From Toxonevra muliebris (lineage: Eukaryota; Arthropoda; Insecta; Diptera; Pallopteridae), in contig OY829326.1 in assembly GCA_963691655.1 (NCBI GenBank), positions 42,249,989 through 42,313,988 on the forward strand: 64,000 bases of DNA, given 5' to 3'. Below the pieces are notes generated by a model that ran no database searches, had not been told where the DNA came from, and worked only from the letters and a program-made list of their open reading frames with translations. This document shows, in pieces, positions 48,190 through 58,867 of this stretch. A program made the translations under genes and the position numbers. Numbering within the stretch: the first letter of the stretch is position 1; each line of letters opens with the position of its first letter.

Positions 48190-48925
48190 TACGTAACGCA
48201 ATTTTTTACCAATTTTGAGACCCCTCCCCCCCTGGTCGTAACGCATCGTAGCAAAACGTTGCCTCCCCCCTCCCCCCTGGTAACGTAACATAGTTTTTTT
48301 TCGCCATTTTATGAAGTGCGCATCCTTAATATCGCTTATAGAATATTCAGATATTGTTTGCTAATTTTGAATTTATAAAAATGATTCATCGAAGTACAAC
48401 AAACATAAAGCATGTACAGACATATATTGCAGAATATATTGCCAAGTATGAAAAACCAACCAATTCACATTTCTTGGATTTTAAAACTTAGTAACAAAAA
48501 TATAAAGAAAAATTAACTATTCAACGTTTAACAAAAGAAAAAAAAGTTGCATAAGAGAACGTTGTGTTCATTTTTCAAAAATTCAGAAATACAGTCAGTT
48601 TCGATGTCATCTTTTTCTAGTCATCTTAAGCGTCAGAGTAGTCAGTAGCATACTCTAAATTCGATAATTTTCTGGAATTTCTAACTATGTCGCTAATGAG
48701 AAAGAAAATGGTGACATTAAAAAATATTTGAAAAGTTATTGAATAGATTATAAATTTTATTTTGCATTTTTTCACGAGCATAAACTTGATAAAAACCTCT
48801 CGAAAATTTAAATTTGCCGTATAAAACAATGTTATGTAACGCAGTTGATGATCCCCCCCCCCCCCCATATAATACTTCGTAACAAATCGTCTAACCCCCC
48901 CCCCCCCCCTCGTCGTTACGTAATT
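48190..48925. repeat. C-rich repeat element with duplicated GTAACG termini
   Basis: Two similar blocks in direct orientation (48190-48295 and 48832-48925) each contain GTAACGCA, a C tract, GTAACGCATCGT or GTAACAAATCGT, a second C tract and a final GTAACG or GTTACG. The outermost ends (ATTACGTAACG at 48190 and CGTTACGTAAT at 48915-48925) are inverted. About 540 AT-rich bases lie between. Confidence 0.6.
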
Positions 48926-49269
48926 AGGGGAATTACAATATGTTTCTTTCTATTACTTATTAAAATATATATACATATTAAGGTGGGCGGAGATGTATGG
49001 GCGAAAAAAGTACATGTTTTTGTCCCCGCGATTGATACATTGGGTCAGAGCCATAAACGATTTTTCGATTGAGAGCAGATTTTCGTACGGTGGATATTCT
49101 GAAAAAATGCACCAAAAAATTAAATATGTGAATTTGGTTGAAATTTATTCTAGCATTTACTACAATCGCTCGTAAATCAGTCATTGATTTTGACAAATAA
49201 GAGATCGCTGGTCATAATCTATTGATTTGCCTAAAAAAATAAACGAAACCTCCATGACTACCACATTGC

Positions 49270-50905
49270 AAGAAGAAATGCCAGGCGTATTCTGCGAACA
49301 AAAAAACGAGAAAGGATGAAGGAAAATGAAGAAGCCATCGAAAACGACTTCAAGAGCAATAATATACGAGGAATGTACCAAAAGAAAAAACAAAATACGC
49401 GTGCATTTCAACCCAGCATGGAAATATGCAAGGAAAAGAATGGGTCAATAATTAAAGATAAACAGAGAATTAAATAACGGTGGAGGGAACATTTCAACGA
49501 ACTTCTTAAAAGAGATAGCGGAAAATTATACCTACACCAGTGCTGAAAATTTGACTCCTCCACCTACGTTGAATGAAGTTCAAGCCTCTCTCAAAAAACT
49601 TAAGAACAAAAAAAGCAGCGGTGACAACTCTATCGTAGCTGAACTACTTAAATACGATGGAAATGAGCTCGAAAACCAATTGCATGAATTAGTTGAGCTA
49701 ATATTGGACGATTGGAAAAACAGCACCATAATACCTATCCACAAAAAAGTCGATAAGATGGATTGCAACAATTATAGGGGAATATCGCTACTAAATACTG
49801 GCTATAAAGATTTTACAAATATTCTCTACCAAAGAGTCAATGCTATTGCAGAAGATGTGCTGGGGGAATGCGGCTTCCGTCCAAACAGATCAATGTTTTG
49901 CGATATGTCAGTTATTCGAAAAGTTTTATGAATACGATATTGACATACATTGCCTCTTCATAGACTTTCGACAAGCTTTCGACAAAATAGATCGCTAAAA
50001 GATTAAACTAGCACTATTGAAGAGCGGCATTCCATAAAAATCTCACAAACTTAATCATACTAACGCTCCAGAATACGACAAGTCAAGTACTCGTTGAAGG
50101 TGAACTAACAGACCCCTTCAGGGTTGAGTCAGGAGTTAAATAGGGTGATGCATTTTCCTCCATAATATTTAGCTTGCTACTTAATAGTGTCCCATCAGAA
50201 TTGGGTGTCGACAATAGCCAATTTAACAACAACATCCAAATTTGCGGCTACGCCGACTATATTACTATATTAGCCAGAAATCGCAACGCTTTAAGAGAGT
50301 CATTCAGAAAACTTGACAACATTGACAATAATTGCTTTGAAGCGGTCACAGAATTCAAATACCTTGGGGTGGTACTGAGTTCTAAAGAAGACACATCAGC
50401 TGCAATACAAGAAAGAATTCAGGCAGCAAATAAGACATACTACCAGCATATAAAACTTTTTAAATCAACAATTTTATCAAGACAACAAAAGCTCCGTATG
50501 TATAAATGCCTAATTAGACCGGTCCTGACATACGTATGGACACTCAAAGCAAACGAAATATACCAACTGTTATCCCACGAGCGGAAAATACTCAGAAAAA
50601 TATTTGGGTCAATACATTTAGATGACGGCTCATATCATATCCGCTACAACCACGAACTGGAAAACGTTCAACATATCAATCAAGAACGATCAGCAAAACA
50701 AGCATTTGTAAGAAACCTAATTGGAACCCGAAGAAGAGGCAGACCAAGAATGAGGTGGCTGGAGGATGCTGAAGAAGATTTGAGGAAACTGCGCGTGAGC
50801 GATTGGAAAAACTTGGCATCGGATCGAGTCAGATGGCAAAAATTGGTTGAGGAAGCACTGGTTCACCCAGGACTGTTATGCTAAGAAAGAAGAAGAAGAA
50901 ATCAA
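49270..50905 (+). pseudogene. RTE-like LINE reverse transcriptase, broken, with GAA tail
   Basis: A 5'-truncated ORF2 begins near NARRILRTKKRERM (about 49280). It continues through KQRIK-stop-RWREHFNELL, LKKLKNKKSSGDNSIVAELL (about 49590), IPIHKKVDKMDCNNYRGISL and GECGFRPNRS. Frameshifts surround LFIDFRQAFDKIDR (about 49950-49995). The last frame (50174-50884) has CGYADYITILARN, then TEFKYLGVVL, the thumb, RRRGRPRMRWLEDAEEDLRK and DRVRWQKLVEEA at the end. The catalytic box is YADY instead of YADD, losing one Asp. The stop at 50882-50884 is followed immediately by an AAGAAGAAG run, like the short repeat-ended 3' UTR of RTE elements. Confidence 0.88.
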
Positions 50906-52767
50906 AAACATAAAATTAAAATTATCAGACAAAGTTTTCTGTGTATTTTGAGAAAAAAGATTTTCTAATACTCCAATTTGAGATTTTATGAAAATTCATT
51001 ATAAAAGTGCTTATATTTTCTCAATTGACACTATTCAAGCGCTCATTACTCTAGTTTTAATTAAAATAAAGAATAAAAAATAAATAAAATACGTCTCCAG
51101 ATAAAAAAAGCTATCTGGGAATTTGAACTTTTTATGTATAAATATTTAACTACTTAAAACTAATTGATAAAAAGCTCAGATTTCTGCTTTTTACACCAAT
51201 ATTAATCAAATCGGTTGGAGGTAAAAATAATATATATTGAAAAAAATTAAGTCCGCCACTGGTTGTAACGCATTTCTAACGGTAAATGTATTAAAGTGAC
51301 TTCTATTTATCTTCTATTTCAATTGATTTCAAGTGACTTCAATGCACTCATGATTCAGTCATAAAATTTTGCATTCGAATGACTCCAAAAAAGATATAAT
51401 TTTCTTGTCTCTAAAAGAGACTACTAACTGAACAACCAATCGATGACTTCAAAAAACTTATATTTTGTGTTTTAGGCTCTCATCACGTAACTTCTGAACG
51501 ATATTCATTTAGGGGTTATACGCATTTAGAAGGTCGAAACAAGCGATTTTTCAAGCATTTTTTCTGAATAGGGATTTTATTGCATTAATATTAAATTTTA
51601 CATACACGTTGTTTCTTAATTTAATTAAAAATTTTTCTTTTTTTTTTAAAGCTCCTATAGATGTTCTCCGGGAAGTCCTTGAAAAACATGCGTCTTGCGG
51701 TGAGCACGATATCTCTGGATGGGATCATATAAAATGAAAAAAGATTTAGTTAATGCAAAGTATTATCTAGTAATTGATCAGAGAAATAATCAAAATATCT
51801 ATTTTTAACCAAAAGATTTAAAAAAATAAAAATTTTGATTTCTGATGAAAATTTGGTTTGAAATTGTTTATAAATATTTATCAGAAAAATAAATCCTTCG
51901 AATAATTACTAAAAAATATATTTATAAAGCTTGTGTAAAAAGTTGAGACTGATCGTTTGAGCCATTTTTGAGAAGTCTTTCTTACCGACTTTGAAAGCAC
52001 TGTTTTGAGAAAAACGCGTTCTAAATCTGTGGATGTAATTTTAAGAATATTTGTCGGATCGATATGAAATTTTCAGAGAATATACTTAAATTTTCATTAC
52101 GAAAGTGAAATAAACAATTTTTCAAAAGTTCTAACTGCGTTTCGTCAATCATCATACGTGAGAACCCTGGATTCAAATATTTTTTTCAATAACTGCAATC
52201 ACAAAATACACTGTGCGAAAAATATTTGAGGGTGAATGATTCCAGCACCAAAAAAAAAAAACTAGACATAGACATAGAGTTTTGTTTCCAATTTGTTTAT
52301 AAGCACATGAAGTTCTTATACACAAATTACGAAGACGATTATTTTCAAAATATGTAGTAATTAAGTATAAGAACATTTTCAAATTTCGTCTATCAATTGA
52401 TTTCTTTTAAGGGGACTTATCTCCTTTATGACCCCCTCTATCTACGCCACTGGTTGAATGAATATGTAAATTGAGCGTGTGAACTTGATATAGATGATGA
52501 CAGTGATAACAAATAATTATAAGAAATATTTGCATATCTAAATGGATTTTATTTTTATAGTTTATAATGTTTTATAATTTGTTACCACGTTAGTGATGGG
52601 GAAAATCTATAAAAAATAATTTATAAAAATTTTGATTTATTAAGCTTTTAAGTCCAGTTTCAGTTACAATTCATTGCTAGTAGAAAATACTTTATAGCTC
52701 GAACATAGTTTATATTTACCAATTAAGTTTTTCAAACGAAACTTAGTTTAGTTATTTAACCCATTAA
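50906..52767. other. AT-rich non-coding stretch with isolated hAT-like ends
   Basis: No gene was recognised. The words CCGCCACTGG (51253-51262) and CTACGCCACTGG (52442-52453), preceded by CCCCCTC in the second case, look like solo right ends of CAGTGGCG-type elements. Confidence 0.45.
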
Positions 52768-52937
52768 GGGCCAGTTTTTCAGTGTGTGTTTAACTCAGTT
52801 TCTAGTTTAAACTAAGTTTAAACTCATCATCTAGTTTTTCAGTCAATTTTGATTGAAGTTTAAACTCTATTGCTATATGTTTTGGCAGCTACTTCTTTTA
52901 AATAAAAGTGTGTGTGAATCAAAAAAAAAGAAGCAAA

Positions 52938-53153
52938 ATGAATTTTTCTGGTGAAGAGAACGTGAGTGATGCTGAAATGTACGAAATCTTAAACATTACA
53001 GTTTTAAGAAGACTTGGAACAATAAAATTGCGACCAAACCATTTTCATATATTTAGAGAGAAAGATTTTTATGAACGATTTCGTCTTACAAAGTCTTCTG
53101 CTCATAGCGTTCTGGAGCTTATTGGCCCGCATATAAGGAATCGAACCAATTGA
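52938..53153 (+). pseudogene. Harbinger transposase N-terminus (truncated)
   Basis: Begins with an ATG (MNFSGEENVSD) and includes HIFREKDFYERFRLTKSSAH and VLELIGPHI, the HARBI1-like N-terminal region with its helix-turn-helix. It stops after 72 residues at a TGA, where the catalytic DDE part has been lost to the deletion. The product could not cut DNA; a short DNA-binding peptide is conceivable. Confidence 0.78.
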
Positions 53154-53328
53154 TGTGACATTGCATGTGCAAAAGAGTGTTCCATGTTTTCGACTTTTCT
53201 TCGGCACTTGCCCTTTGCGTTTGCTTGCACTCTATTATTTTGTGCTTCTCTACAACTTCTAGTAGGAAAGAAATCTCCGCGGAGCTAAAATTAAAACTGC
53301 TTTTTATATCTTTTTCTTTGAAACCCAT
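53150..53328 (-). pseudogene. Harbinger Myb/SANT-like accessory protein N-terminus (truncated)
   Basis: The minus-strand frame from the ATG at 53328 (MGFKEKDIKSSFNFSSAEIS) continues with FLLEVVEKHKIIECKQT and EEKSKTWNTL. This is the trihelix Myb/SANT-like start of the second Harbinger gene, which in active elements helps the transposase bind DNA and enter the nucleus. The rest is deleted and the tail runs into unrelated frame. Confidence 0.7.
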
Positions 53329-53575
53329 TTTTTAATTTTAGATTTAAATTTTTTTCTGTTGACAAAAAAAATGATCAGCTGTTAGAAATAAACAAAAATA
53401 TCGATAATTATTTGATATTTCTCGGTGTTGCCATACACAAAAAGCAATTACAAAGTTGAAATTAAACTCACACTGAAAAACTGCTTCTATAGTTAAATGT
53501 AGATCAGAGTTAAACGACGTTTAAGCAAACTTAGTTTAAATCGAGTTCAAATTCGCTCTGAAAAACTGGCTCTAA

Positions 53576-54567
53576 GTCGGAGAGCAAACAGATTAAAAAC
53601 CAAAAAATCTTCAATCACACGTCTTAATAGTCACAAATTCAAATAGTAAATGGTATTATCGAATTTTTTAATTTCTTTTAAGTTTCTCTCTTCGCATTAG
53701 GATAACTGTGATAGTGATTACGTGTTCCGGTAACTTTTTTATCTGCATTAAAATATACTCCTTTGTGAAAGTTAAGCTGAATTTAAACCAGAGGTCCAGA
53801 GCTAGCGCGCTATAAATTACCGTAACTTAAGTTCTAGTGCTCCGATCTCGATGAAATTTTGAAGAAATATTTTTAAAACTATGCAAGACACTTGACATGA
53901 AAAAACTGTATTTGATTTTTTGTAATTACTTTCCGCACACCATTACACTTCAGATAATAAGAAAAACATAAATTACCAAAAACCAAATTTTGATATAAAA
54001 AATATTTTATAGAATCCTGGTTAGCCAACTATATCTTACAATACAGCCAATATGTCTTCAGCGTTTTTTTGTTTAAATGGTGACCAAAAACCATTTCCAA
54101 TACTGACTTGCTAACTCGATGTCAACAAAAATAAATTGTTGCCTATATTAAGCTATGAAAGTGGAAATGGATCGGTCAAACCTTGGGGAAGCTTTACACC
54201 GAAATTTGACTGCAAGCGCTGAAGCATAACTCCCAAAAAAGCAGGTCGCCTTAAAACGAGCTGTAGTGTTCAATGGGCCTAAAAATCTGCCAATAGGTGA
54301 AAAGTTGGAAAGAACTAAGGGCAATGAATGGCCAACCACCGATCACGATGGAGAAGTTTTTTGGAGGCCCTATGCCACGCCAGGAGCTAAAGCTTAAAGA
54401 GGGTTTGTCATGGCAAACTATGGCCCCAAACGAAAATTTAGAGATTTTCCTTTACTTTTTGAATATTTGTATGTGATTTATGTAGAAAGAATATTTTATG
54501 ATGTAAAAGGAAGAGAAGGGATACCGTAGGTGTATTAGAGTGGAACCAGATCGAATTAGAATATAAA
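53576..54567. other. non-coding stretch
   Basis: No gene was recognised. The segment 54130-54420 is less AT-rich and partly open on both strands, but no family could be assigned and the frames contain stops. Confidence 0.4.
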
Positions 54568-54649
54568 CAGTAGCGTATCCAGGGGGGAGGCGGCCTTCAG
54601 GGGCTGAAGCCCCCTCTCCCCCCAAACCCAAATCCTAGAACCGCCACTG
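54568..54649. mobile_element. 82-bp hAT-like micro-MITE with perfect target duplication
   Basis: The left end CAGTAGCGTATCCAGGGGGG and the right end reading AATCCTAGAACCGCCACTG match the two ends of the 1.74-kb element at 36478-38216. The flanking octamer AATATAAA is identical on both sides (54560-54567 and 54650-54657). Only the two termini with the GGGGCTGAAGCCCCC hairpin remain. Confidence 0.92.
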
Positions 54650-56558
54650 AATATAAAGTATTTAATATTAAACGAAATAGATGGGACACCGTAGGTAGAA
54701 GTAAGATGCTTACCCTAGGGCGATTGGATCCAGAAGAGATCTTTTCATATATGTAACTTAAAACTACAAGTCACCTAACAGTTCAGTTTTACAACAGGAG
54801 TTCAGCAACTGAACGAAGGAACAGAGAAGATGTTTTTGTATGTACTACAAAATTAGGGTGTTGTGAAAAATGGATAAGGATGTGTCCACTTAAACACCTT
54901 TAATTTAAATTCTCCCAGCTAATAACGATTTTTAGCAATATCTATAAAAACTACATAAATGAGAACAAAAGTCTTTTTTACTGTTGCGTAATTGAGAAAC
55001 CGAGTTCAATCTTATATTTTCACATTCGAAACAAATATTTATAATTCATTACAAATACACTTCAATGCTATCAATTAACCATTTTAGGATAACAGTTTTA
55101 CTTATATATTTTTAATTTCAAATAAATTCTATACTCGTAGACATATATACATATACATATATATGTATCTACTAAATTCCAAATAGAAACTACGTACCAA
55201 TAAAGCACCAAATAGCAAGCAGACATACAGAAACTAAAATTTAATTGATTCTGATTTTTCGTTGATAGTTAATGGAATGGAAGGAAATTTGAGTTGGTAA
55301 TATTCTATACAAACGTACGATCGAAAAAATGGATGGTTGAGCTCACAAATGTGCTAAGTGCCAAATATGAAAATTTACAGAAAAGCTAATTTTGCATTAC
55401 GAATTTAAATTTTTAAGTACTTTACACCTGTATAATTCAGCGATAAATTATATTTTTTGAACTACTTATATAAATCCGCCTCGAAGGACCATGCAGGATT
55501 TGTGGTTAGATGGAACTGACTGGGATGAATGTGTGAAGCCGGGATCCCTTCCTAGGTGGATTCAATTCGCAGAACATCTCCCAGCGGTTGCCAACATCGA
55601 AATCCCTCGATGAGTCGGGCTCTCATCCAACCAACAAATCTAAATCCATAGATTTTGTGATGCTTTTCAACTTCGGCTTCAATCTCTATTATTAGCCACT
55701 TACAATAACTTCACATTAGGCAAATAAAATGTTGAAGGCTTGGAAAATGCAGTTAACTCATTTCCACTCAAAAGTCAAATCAATACATCTGTGAGCTTAA
55801 CCATCGATATAATATAAAGCAACTGAATTACGAATAAGATTAGGTAAAGTGACTAATAAATTTGAACTGGTTCACTCACTCGCCGCCGCTACCAGTTCAC
55901 TGGCTTAGTCCCCAGCTACACATAGTAACTACTTGTAAAAAACACAGATACTGATAGTGCAAATATCAAATATGAGTATGAATGGAATGAATGTCAATTT
56001 GTATAAATTATTTTTGTTTATTTTTTTCTCTTTATTATTTTCGCACGAATGCAAATGTAAATTCATTTGCGAGAATGAAAATGGATGTGGCTGTGGCGAT
56101 CGATAGCGATAACGTTGGAAATGCAAATTTTATTATAGTTAACCAAATTAGAATTGTTGCATGTGCGATGAATTAAGAAGTAATTTTCAAAAACAAAGTT
56201 GTTCGAACCCATAAATAAACATACATAGATACAAACATATTTACAGCTACCTATGTATGTACGTGTACCGGCATAAATATGTAAGACTGATATCTATGAT
56301 ATTAATATTTTATTAATCACACTTTTACGTTTAGTGATTTGCATTTGTTGGATATTTACATTTGCATTGTACAGTGGTGGTAAAAATAAAAAGTATACGA
56401 AGTTATATTAAATTATGTTTTTACTAGATCCTTATTTTTATGGCAAAATAGCCTGTTGAAGGTTGCCATTGACAATCAATAGGTGGTTTTCAATTGTTAT
56501 AATTAATCTTTGGGGTTTAAATCTGCATTGTTATTCGGCTCTATACTCAATAGCTCTG
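54650..56558. other. AT-rich non-coding stretch
   Basis: No gene was recognised. Alternating TATACATA runs lie near 55140-55170. Confidence 0.5.
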
Positions 56559-57260
56559 TTCCCGTACTACAACGCGGGTGAACGCATTCGCCCAAAACAG
56601 CCCCAAAGCGTTCCCGTACTCAAAAAACTTGCAAATGAGAGCCGAGATGAGAGAGTAACTGTCTTCTTCTTTTTGCATGAAATAGCCCGCACTTTTTCTT
56701 CGGGTAAAAATGTTAAAAGTGTCAAAAAATCAGCTGTTGTATATATCAGCTGTTTTGCTTTTATGATAATATATTGAAAATTTGAAATTAATAAATAAAT
56801 AAAGAATTTTTAGAAAAATAAGTGATATTTAAAATGGAAAATGCTTAAAAGACATTTGAAAATTAATTAATAGTATATTAGTTAATTTTTAACTACATTC
56901 TCTACAAGTTAATGACGTAATTGTCTGTTCAACTTCTGACGCTGTAGAAGCTTTTGCCATTTCTGAATAATGCAAATGGTGATTGTGAACCCGAAGATTC
57001 TACAAAAGTAGACAGGCGAATAATTTATTTTAAATTTTTCATTATTTATTTATTTTCTTGTAAGATTTAACAATTTTTATTTTATTAAATATCACAGAAA
57101 CTTTATTTTTTGAATTTAACTATCGTTAAAATTTGACGTTTTGCTTCGTGCAAGAAAAGTGGTTTTGTGCGTTCCCGTACTTTTGTGCATTTTTGTGTAT
57201 CAGAGAGAGCATTTTACGTTTACTCTCAGTTTACCAGACTTTACCCAAAAAGTACGGGAA
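56559..57260. mobile_element. possible inverted-repeat element with TTCCCGTACT ends
   Basis: TTCCCGTACT (56559-56568) and its inverse AGTACGGGAA (57251-57260) bracket about 700 bp. Inner copies of GCGTTCCCGTACT occur near both ends (56608 and 57168). No coding region or target duplication was identified. Confidence 0.4.
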
Positions 57261-58729
57261 TATTGTGTTATTGTTTATGGTTTAATTGAAATATATTATT
57301 TTTTCTACCGAATTATTGTGATTTGAATTTTTTTGTTCCCTAATCGGGAATATTATACTTGATTTAGAGGTTGGGATTATGATTTTTTTTGTTTTTGGTT
57401 CATGATTTGGAGGTGGGATTATGATTTTTTTTTTTTTTTGGTTTATTATTAATGATCAAAATGTTTGAGATTTTCATCGCTAAGGGGAGGAGAGGGTGGG
57501 TTTAGCCCCAAATCCCCCTCCCTTGGAGCCGCTACCAACATACAACATTTACTTTATATGGCCTCTTTGAATTTTTTCTTTTAGCATTCCACTGAAAACT
57601 AAAGTTCTCTCAAGACTTCAATTAACAAATAATAATTTCATACCAAATCTTAGTACCGCACCATAAATAGTTCCTGAGACATCCCATAATGAAATTCAGA
57701 TTATATAGAAAGTATCCTACTACCCTCATTTCCCATTCCACCCGTGTGATGTGCATACACAATTTGGTTAAGATCAAATTAAGATCCTGTAAACTTAGAA
57801 AACATATACAATAGTTCCAAATAATTGAGGATTGGAGCTAAAGATTGCAATCATTGAAAGCATAGCTTGTAATTTGTGATTTATTATAACATTTCCAAAC
57901 AAAATACACGAATTTATACAGCTACGGAACTTATGATATTCGCATCTAATTCCATGATTGGTGGTTACCATCAGGATACAGTACAAGAGCCGACCCGTTC
58001 TAATCCCACGAGACCTCTCATTTCACTTGCTGCTGAATGCAAGATAGATATATAAATAATATTGCTATTCAAAAAGTAAGTAAATTTATAAAATGATTAT
58101 TTTGTTTTTTGTCCAAAGTAAAAATAATTAATTTTATTTTGTTCATTATACTCATAATCAAATTTCAAAAATTAATGTCTATGCCGATCCAATACCTTTA
58201 CTCAGTCAAGTGGCGCCTCAACCTATAAGGCTTCTTCCAAATGATATTAGCGTTTTACAACGTTTGGCGTTATACGCTTACCACACCAACTTTGTTTATC
58301 AGCTACCTCATTCAGTAAATACCGACTATCAGAAGCCATCTGGTATATTAGTAATATACTAGCTAAAGATTCGAATGCTTGATATAATGTAATGTTGTTT
58401 TACTTCGAATCCCAGTTCAACTCTAATTTTTTCTCTTTATTCACACTTTATTAATATACAAAAATTCCTATATAATTTATGCCAAGTCAGTTCCTATATT
58501 ATTTAGAACATAATATATATTTGTAACACTAATGTAAAATAATTTGAATTTTCTCCTTCTTCTGTTAAAGTGAATACGTTGATATTTTACCCTGAATGTT
58601 ATATGACAAATAATCAATAAATATGCAAACAAATAACAGCCAGATCGATTTACAAAAGAAATTGATTGATTTATTTAATATCTAAAAATTCATTTCATAG
58701 AATTAAAAGGAAATATAATCCACTGACTA
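57261..58729. other. AT-rich non-coding stretch downstream of the helicase gene
   Basis: No gene was recognised. A G/C-rich palindromic remnant at 57478-57535 (AAGGGGAGG, then AGCCCCAAATCCCCCTCCCTT) resembles a collapsed hAT-like miniature. The last few hundred bases probably include the end of the helicase transcription unit. Confidence 0.45.
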
Positions 58730-58735
58730 TTTATT
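58730..58735 (-). promoter_or_regulatory. candidate polyadenylation signal of the helicase gene
   Basis: AATAAA on the minus strand, about 130 nt beyond the stop codon of the DEAD-box gene. The sequence is AT-rich, so chance matches are common. A second AATAAA lies about 60 nt further on. Cleavage in this interval would give a short 3' UTR. Confidence 0.45.
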
Positions 58736-58867
58736 TTAACATTAAATTATTGTAATTATATTAGTTGAGTTTGAATTGTTTTGGACTTTTTTGTTATTGT
58801 TGTACAAGTACAATTTGGGGACTCATTCCCCCCTGTTTTATCATAACTTTAAGTACATACTTTACTG

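Larger units (their letters stand above)
52768..53572. mobile_element. PIF/Harbinger element, internally deleted (805 bp)
   Basis: The ends GGGCCAGTTTTTCAG and, inverted, GAGCCAGTTTTTCAG differ at one base. The flanking triplet TAA is on both sides (52765-52767 and 53573-53575), the TWA target of PIF/Harbinger. The subterminal arms share GTGTGTTTAA / GTGTGAGTTTAA and AAACTAAGTTT. Inside are convergent fragments of the two genes of this superfamily. Confidence 0.9.
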
